Shown piece by piece: positions 34,619 through 37,685 of a stretch of 37,685 nucleotides of DNA. The DNA comes from Methanobacteriota archaeon. GTDB taxonomy: Archaea; Thermoplasmatota; Thermoplasmata; Methanomassiliicoccales; UBA472. Within the stretch, counting starts at the first letter, position 1. Every line of letters starts with the position of its first letter. The stretch covers positions 1 to 37,685 of the forward strand of contig JAJFUT010000099.1 of assembly GCA_021372315.1 (NCBI GenBank). The letters run 5' to 3'. A program made the translations under genes and the position numbers. The notes below the pieces were generated by a model, which made no database searches, was not told the DNA's origin, and worked only from the letters and a program-made list of their open reading frames with translations.

Positions 34619-34785
34619 GCGAGCATCACACTATCCTAACGTGCATATGGTGTGCCGCCGCATCCTGCCACTCCGCCGTCCTCGTGCGGCACGAGGGCGA
34701 GCGCTCTCGTGTTGGACCCGACACGCATCTCGTCGAAAGTTGGGAATGATGGCTCTGCGAACTGCCGATCGGCGGGCATGTTCAT
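34615..34785 (-). CDS. Possible small gene with an in-frame TAG
   Basis: From ATG 34785 (or 34779) 49 codons lead to TAG at 34638-34636; six more codons then reach TGA at 34617-34615, which overlaps the next start as GTGA. Read through TAG, the frame joins exactly to the following gene; stopped at TAG, it would leave an 18-nt gap. The peptide contains LVPHEDGGVAGCGGTPYAR and has no recognised family. Codon bias is moderate (about 33 of 49 end in G or C). Two strong hairpins lie inside the frame (34680-34696 and 34708-34725). Confidence 0.3.
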
Positions 34786-34823
34786 TTCCTGACGCCGTCC
34801 GGGCTTTCGCCGAATGCCGTCAT
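34782..34823 (-). CDS. Possible 13-residue leader peptide with a strong ribosome site
   Basis: ATG 34823 follows GGGGAGG (34837-34831) by 7 nt, one of the best ribosome sites in the window, yet the frame is only MTAFGESPDGVRK before TGA. That TGA overlaps the next ATG as ATGA. It may be a leader peptide coupled to the downstream frames, or the intact start of a gene broken by a frameshift. Confidence 0.3.
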   Translation of the reverse strand: MTAFGESPDGVRK

Positions 34824-34971
34824 GTTTTTGCCTCCCCGTGCATTCTTTCGTTCGTGACTTATTCGATCCATATTCTTTTTCGAAAAATCATTCACAATCG
34901 TATAATAATTGGACAAAAATGTTATAAAAATGTAAAGCGCACTGCCTTCCAGCGCGCATCTGCTGAGGAGT
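34824..34971 (-). promoter_or_regulatory. AT-rich spacer with TATA-like elements ahead of the unknown block
   Basis: This spacer after the flavoprotein stop is AT-rich. It includes TATA-like ATTATTATACGATT near 34895-34910 on the minus strand, which would start transcription about 50 nt before the leader ATG. T-runs at 34910-34935 could end the flavoprotein transcript. No gene is visible in it. Confidence 0.3.
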
Positions 34972-35511
34972 TCACTCCATCTTCTTGAGTATCGGACCGG
35001 AGGTCCTGTACTCACCGTCCCAGAAAAGCAGCGCCTTCGACCTGTCGTAATCGACGACCGCGTCCGTGTGAACGATCTTGGCGAGGTACCATGTGTGGTC
35101 CCCCTTCTCGAACGATTCGAGCTTCTTGCACTCGATGTTCATGAGGGCCTCCTTGATCTTAGGGGACCTGGTCAACTTCCCCGGCTCGGCGGTCAGACCG
35201 GCCTCGGCGAACTTGTCCACCTTCTTGCCGGACTTGCTCCCGCAGATCACGACCGCCTCCAGCATGTCCTTTCCAGGGATGTTGATGACGAAATCGTCGT
35301 TCTCCTCGATAAGCTTGTACGACTGCCTGGACGTCATCACACCTATGCCTATGATCGGGGGCTTGAGCGAGAACATGTTGAACATGCCGACGGTCATGAT
35401 GTTCCTCTCCGTCCCTTCCTTGTCCCCCACAGATACCAAGAGAACTGGAGAAGGGGGGAGCATCTGCACGGCCTCCATATGCTGAACATCAACCTTTTCG
35501 ATGTCTTTCAC
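34972..35511 (-). CDS. Flavin reductase-like FMN-binding protein (copy 1)
   Basis: This 179-residue protein of the flavin reductase/flavoredoxin domain family should bind FMN in a split-barrel fold. NIMTVGMFNMFSLKPPIIGIGV and ENDDFVINIPGKDMLEAV are typical, as is the C-terminal GDHTWYLAKIVHTD. Such proteins pass electrons in anaerobes; the partner is unknown. The frame opens at ATG 35529, but GTG 35511 has AGGTG 5 nt upstream and is preferred. It is 39-57 nt downstream of a related gene and probably cotranscribed. Confidence 0.85.
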   Translation of the reverse strand: MKDIEKVDVQHMEAVQMLPPSPVLLVSVGDKEGTERNIMTVGMFNMFSLKPPIIGIGVMTSRQSYKLIEENDDFVINIPGKDMLEAVVICGSKSGKKVDKFAEAGLTAEPGKLTRSPKIKEALMNIECKKLESFEKGDHTWYLAKIVHTDAVVDYDRSKALLFWDGEYRTSGPILKKME

Positions 35512-35568
35512 GATAACACCTGGTATCATGTTTGGTGTGTATCGGATAAGAAACTTTGCATCGCGCTC

Positions 35569-36120
35569 TCAGCGCCGGCGGATGATGTCCCCGATGACGC
35601 GGAACTCCCCGGCCCAGTACATAAGGGCCTTCTCCTTGGGAATGTTCTCTTCCATCTCGGCATGGACGACCTCTCCGAGGAACCAAGTATGATCGCCAGC
35701 CTCGATCTTGTTGACCTTCTTGCATTCCAGGTTGACCATGCAATCGGTGATGATGGGGGACGATATCTTCTTCCCCTTCGCGAACGCAAGACCGCACTCC
35801 TCGAACTTGTCGACATCCTTTCCGGACTTCTGGCCACAGTATAGTACCTCTTCCACGAGGTCCTTGCTCGGCACGTTGATCGAGAAATCGTCACAGGTAT
35901 CGAACAGATTGAAGCTGTACCTCGTCGGAGATATGCCGATGCCAAGCACTGGTGGGTTGAACGATAGCATGTGCACTAGGACGACCGTCATGACGTTCCT
36001 TACACCGCCCTCCTTACCATCCCCGACCGCCGCCAAGATGACAGGATAGGCTGGAAACGCCCTGCATGCCAAAATGGGATTGACCTCGTTCTTGTGCCCC
36101 ATGACGTGTTCGAGGTGCAT
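35569..36120 (-). CDS. Flavin reductase-like FMN-binding protein (copy 2)
   Basis: This 183-residue paralogue of the downstream protein shares the same layout: NVMTVVLVHMLSFNPPVLGIGI, CDDFSINVPSKDLVEEV, CGQKSGKDVDKFEECGL and GDHTWFLGEVVHAEM. The frame is open to 36288 but the extra sequence is AT-rich and not family-like. ATG 36120 follows a G-rich AGGGGGG site; ATG 36102 is an alternative because a TATA-like element at 36131-36147 is close. It is divergent from the phosphorylase gene. Confidence 0.83.
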   Translation of the reverse strand: MHLEHVMGHKNEVNPILACRAFPAYPVILAAVGDGKEGGVRNVMTVVLVHMLSFNPPVLGIGISPTRYSFNLFDTCDDFSINVPSKDLVEEVLYCGQKSGKDVDKFEECGLAFAKGKKISSPIITDCMVNLECKKVNKIEAGDHTWFLGEVVHAEMEENIPKEKALMYWAGEFRVIGDIIRRR

Positions 36121-36242
36121 TGCCCCCCTCTTAAAAATAATACTTTCTAATTTGATTCGTGAAATACGAACGATTATTTCTAAGTCCACACCATCGTTAA
36201 CATTGTTGATATTGTTTTTTTCCAATGATCGAAACGGAATAG

Positions 36243-36251
36243 CATTTAAAG
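36243..36251 (+). promoter_or_regulatory. TATA box of the phosphorylase gene
   Basis: CATTTAAAG is centred about 32 bp before the ATG at 36279, so the message would have a leader of only a few nucleotides. This argues against the in-frame ATG at 36255. Confidence 0.5.
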
Positions 36252-36278
36252 GGGATGTGCATCCTCTTTTTGATAGAC

Positions 36279-37064
36279 ATGACAGCAAGGATAGGAATCA
36301 TCGGCGGGACTGGAGTGTACGACCCGGACAGCTTTGAGATGCTGGAGTCGGTTAGGCCGCTTACCCCCTATGGATTGCCCTCGGACGATATCCATATCGG
36401 GAGGATCAAGGGAGTTGAGGTAGCTTTCATGTCCAGGCATGGCAAGGGTCATGTCTACCCGCCGCACATGGTCAACTACAGGGCGAACATCTGGGCGCTC
36501 AAGCAGATCGGCGTCGAGAGGATCATATCCCCCTGCGCCGTCGGTTCCCTGCAGGAGGAGTACGAACCGGGCCAGATCGTGATAGTTGATCAGTTCATCG
36601 ATTTCACCAAGAAACGCGACTATACGTTCTTCGACGGCCCAAAGACCGTGCATATCTCGACGGCCGACCCGTTCTGCCCCGAGATGAGCTCCATCTTCGC
36701 CAAGGAGGCCAAGAAGGCGAAGATCAAGGTGCACGGCGAGGGGACCTACGTATGCGTAGAGGGTCCGAGGTTCTCGACGAGAGCCGAGAGCCAGATGTAC
36801 AAGGCGTTCGCGGACATTATAGGAATGACCGTCGTCCCTGAATGCCAGCTTGCAAGAGAGATGGAGATGTGCTATTGCAGCCTCGGAACGATCACCGACT
36901 ATGATGTCTGGGCCGACGAACCGGTCGACACCGCGACCGTCCTGAGGATCATGGCCGAGAACGCCGACAAGATAAGGACGCTCATATCGGCGGCCCTGCC
37001 GAAGATACCGGCCGAAAGGAAGAAGTGCGAATGCTCCCAGGTATTAAAGGCGGCCGGGGCCTAA
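36279..37064 (+). CDS. mtnP: S-methyl-5'-thioadenosine phosphorylase
   Basis: This 261-residue trimeric-type purine nucleoside phosphorylase cleaves methylthioadenosine, or in archaea possibly 5'-deoxyadenosine, with phosphate to recycle adenine. Motifs: [11 protein letters not shown] (phosphate loop), [39 protein letters not shown] and [20 protein letters not shown] carries the two aspartates typical of adenine-specific enzymes rather than hypoxanthine-specific ones. A C-terminal cysteine pair (KKCECSQ) is present. It appears to be a single-gene unit with its own terminator. Confidence 0.92.
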   Translation: MTARIGIIGGTGVYDPDSFEMLESVRPLTPYGLPSDDIHIGRIKGVEVAFMSRHGKGHVYPPHMVNYRANIWALKQIGVERIISPCAVGSLQEEYEPGQIVIVDQFIDFTKKRDYTFFDGPKTVHISTADPFCPEMSSIFAKEAKKAKIKVHGEGTYVCVEGPRFSTRAESQMYKAFADIIGMTVVPECQLAREMEMCYCSLGTITDYDVWADEPVDTATVLRIMAENADKIRTLISAALPKIPAERKKCECSQVLKAAGA

Positions 37065-37104
37065 ATTCGCATACCTCCTTTCATCATTTCGAGGCGGGGG
37101 TCCT

Positions 37105-37136
37105 GGGCCGATGGAGCGGCCCTGATCTACATTTTT
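37105..37136 (+). terminator. Hairpin and T-run after mtnP
   Basis: GGGCCG (37105-37110) pairs perfectly with CGGCCC (37117-37122) around a 6-nt loop, and a run of five T follows at 37132-37136. This fits a terminator for the phosphorylase gene ending at 37064. Confidence 0.45.
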
Positions 37137-37211
37137 GATCCCACTTGGCCCCGTCGCAATGGAAAACGATTTGTGTAGGCCAACCCCACGACGGGTCGGG
37201 GGGATGCTGTG

Positions 37212-37397
37212 ATGTCCCGTCATATCGGACATTTGAACGACGTGATGAAAGAGGCTGTCCTGAAGATCACGAAGGAGAACGGGAAGAGGATCGACGAGGA
37301 CATTCACCACGCCGTGGAAGTGGAATATGAGAACTGCCCGGACACCTGGAAGGCGGTCAAGGACCAACTCGCCAATTACCGCGATTCGTTCATCTAG
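37212..37397 (+). CDS. Uncharacterised 61-residue protein
   Basis: A short, charged, mostly helical protein (MSRHIGHLNDVMKEA to ANYRDSFI) with one cysteine and no membrane segment or metal motif. A GTG three bases upstream (37209) is an alternative start; a G-rich stretch precedes it. Codon use (AAG, GAG, GTC, ATC) matches real genes here. It ends in TAG, one of two such stops in the window, with another in-frame TAG ten codons later. It converges on gcvH. No family recognised. Confidence 0.6.
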   Translation: MSRHIGHLNDVMKEAVLKITKENGKRIDEDIHHAVEVEYENCPDTWKAVKDQLANYRDSFI

Positions 37398-37435
37398 AGG
37401 GTGAGGGCAGAGATGTCAAAGGAGGGCTAGCGCCT

Positions 37436-37685
37436 TCACTTCTTCGCGGCTTCGATGAACCTCTTATAGCCATTCGCATCCATGAGCTCCTTGGTCTCGC
37501 CGGGGTCGCTCATCTTGATGACCGCTATCCATCCTTCGTCGTAAGGGCTCTTGTTGATCGTCTGAGGATCGTCCTCGAGCGGCTGATTGATCTCGACGAC
37601 CTCGCCGGAGACCGGGGCGTAGACGTCGGCCGTGTTCTTGACGCTCTCGACTATCCCGAGGACCTCTCCCCTCTTGACCTTCTGT
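37436..37685 (-). CDS. gcvH: Glycine cleavage system H protein (3' part)
   Basis: The C-terminal 82 residues of the lipoyl carrier of the glycine cleavage system are present; the start lies beyond the window. LGIVESVKNTADVYAPVSGEV carries the lysine that is lipoylated, and INKSPYDEGWIAVIKM is the usual following motif. It shuttles the aminomethyl group between P, T and L proteins; in archaea lacking the full system, H-like proteins may act as lipoyl carriers for other routes. Confidence 0.93.
   Translation of the reverse strand, partial: QKVKRGEVLGIVESVKNTADVYAPVSGEVVEINQPLEDDPQTINKSPYDEGWIAVIKMSDPGETKELMDANGYKRFIEAAKK

Noticed and set aside
1-37685. CRISPR arrays, insertion sequences, tRNA or rRNA genes
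   Set aside because: I saw no regularly spaced repeats, no transposase-like frame, no terminal inverted repeats, and no cloverleaf or rRNA-like sequence when reading the intergenic regions. A dedicated tRNA or repeat search was not possible here.

Overview
The window reads as an archaeal chromosome segment. It is GC-rich in genes and AT-rich in promoters. It encodes the archaeal ribosome-rescue factor Pelota, the archaeal early shikimate route (ADH synthase plus dehydroquinate synthase II), a GHMP-type shikimate kinase and an AbrB-PhoU fusion. It has TATA boxes 25-32 bp ahead of nearly leaderless first genes, and many ATGA-coupled downstream genes. A monofunctional nickel CO dehydrogenase and the COG1900/NIL-ferredoxin/COG2122 homocysteine genes point to an anaerobe. 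A methanogen-related euryarchaeon, possibly Thermoplasmatota/Methanomassiliicoccales-like, is my inference; no marker here proves it.

Layout. 1-2.3 kb: a phosphate-binding PstS-like protein whose domain order is circularly permuted, divergent from AbrB-PhoU across a palindrome-rich spacer. 2.5-4.4 kb: cooS alone. 4.5-7.5 kb (minus): NifV-like homocitrate/isopropylmalate synthase, leuC, leuD. 7.7-8.8 kb (minus): pelA. 9.0-13.3 kb: carAB. 13.3-14.7 kb (minus): an ACT-domain regulator and an EamA transporter, divergent from the aromatic operon.

14.9-34.0 kb: 21 co-directional genes. The first block is aroA', aroB', an aroD-aroE fusion, archaeal shikimate kinase, aroA, aroC, chorismate mutase-tyrA, asd, and the three homocysteine genes. 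A new TATA box then starts hisG-hisC-hisH-hisA-hisB-hisF-hisIE, a PHP phosphatase candidate, aspartate kinase and pheA. Aspartate semialdehyde is the hub: Ask and Asd make it, ADH synthase uses it to start aromatic synthesis, and the COG1900 system uses it for homocysteine. hisD, trp genes and homoserine dehydrogenase are not in the window.

34.0-37.7 kb: a minus-strand block (34040-34823) with no recognised family. It contains short, coupled reading frames, two of which are interrupted by in-frame TAG codons with coding-like sequence continuing beyond. This is either pyrrolysine decoding or a decaying locus. Then come two paralogous flavin-reductase-like proteins (minus), a methylthioadenosine phosphorylase, a 61-residue unknown protein and the 3' part of gcvH (minus). 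By hand count, annotated genes end in TGA 32 times, TAA 3 times and TAG twice.

The most notable items are the permuted PstS, the amber-containing reading frames, hisF apparently starting at CTG, the CxxC D-cluster motif in CooS, and the assembly of all aspartate-semialdehyde-consuming pathways in one cluster.
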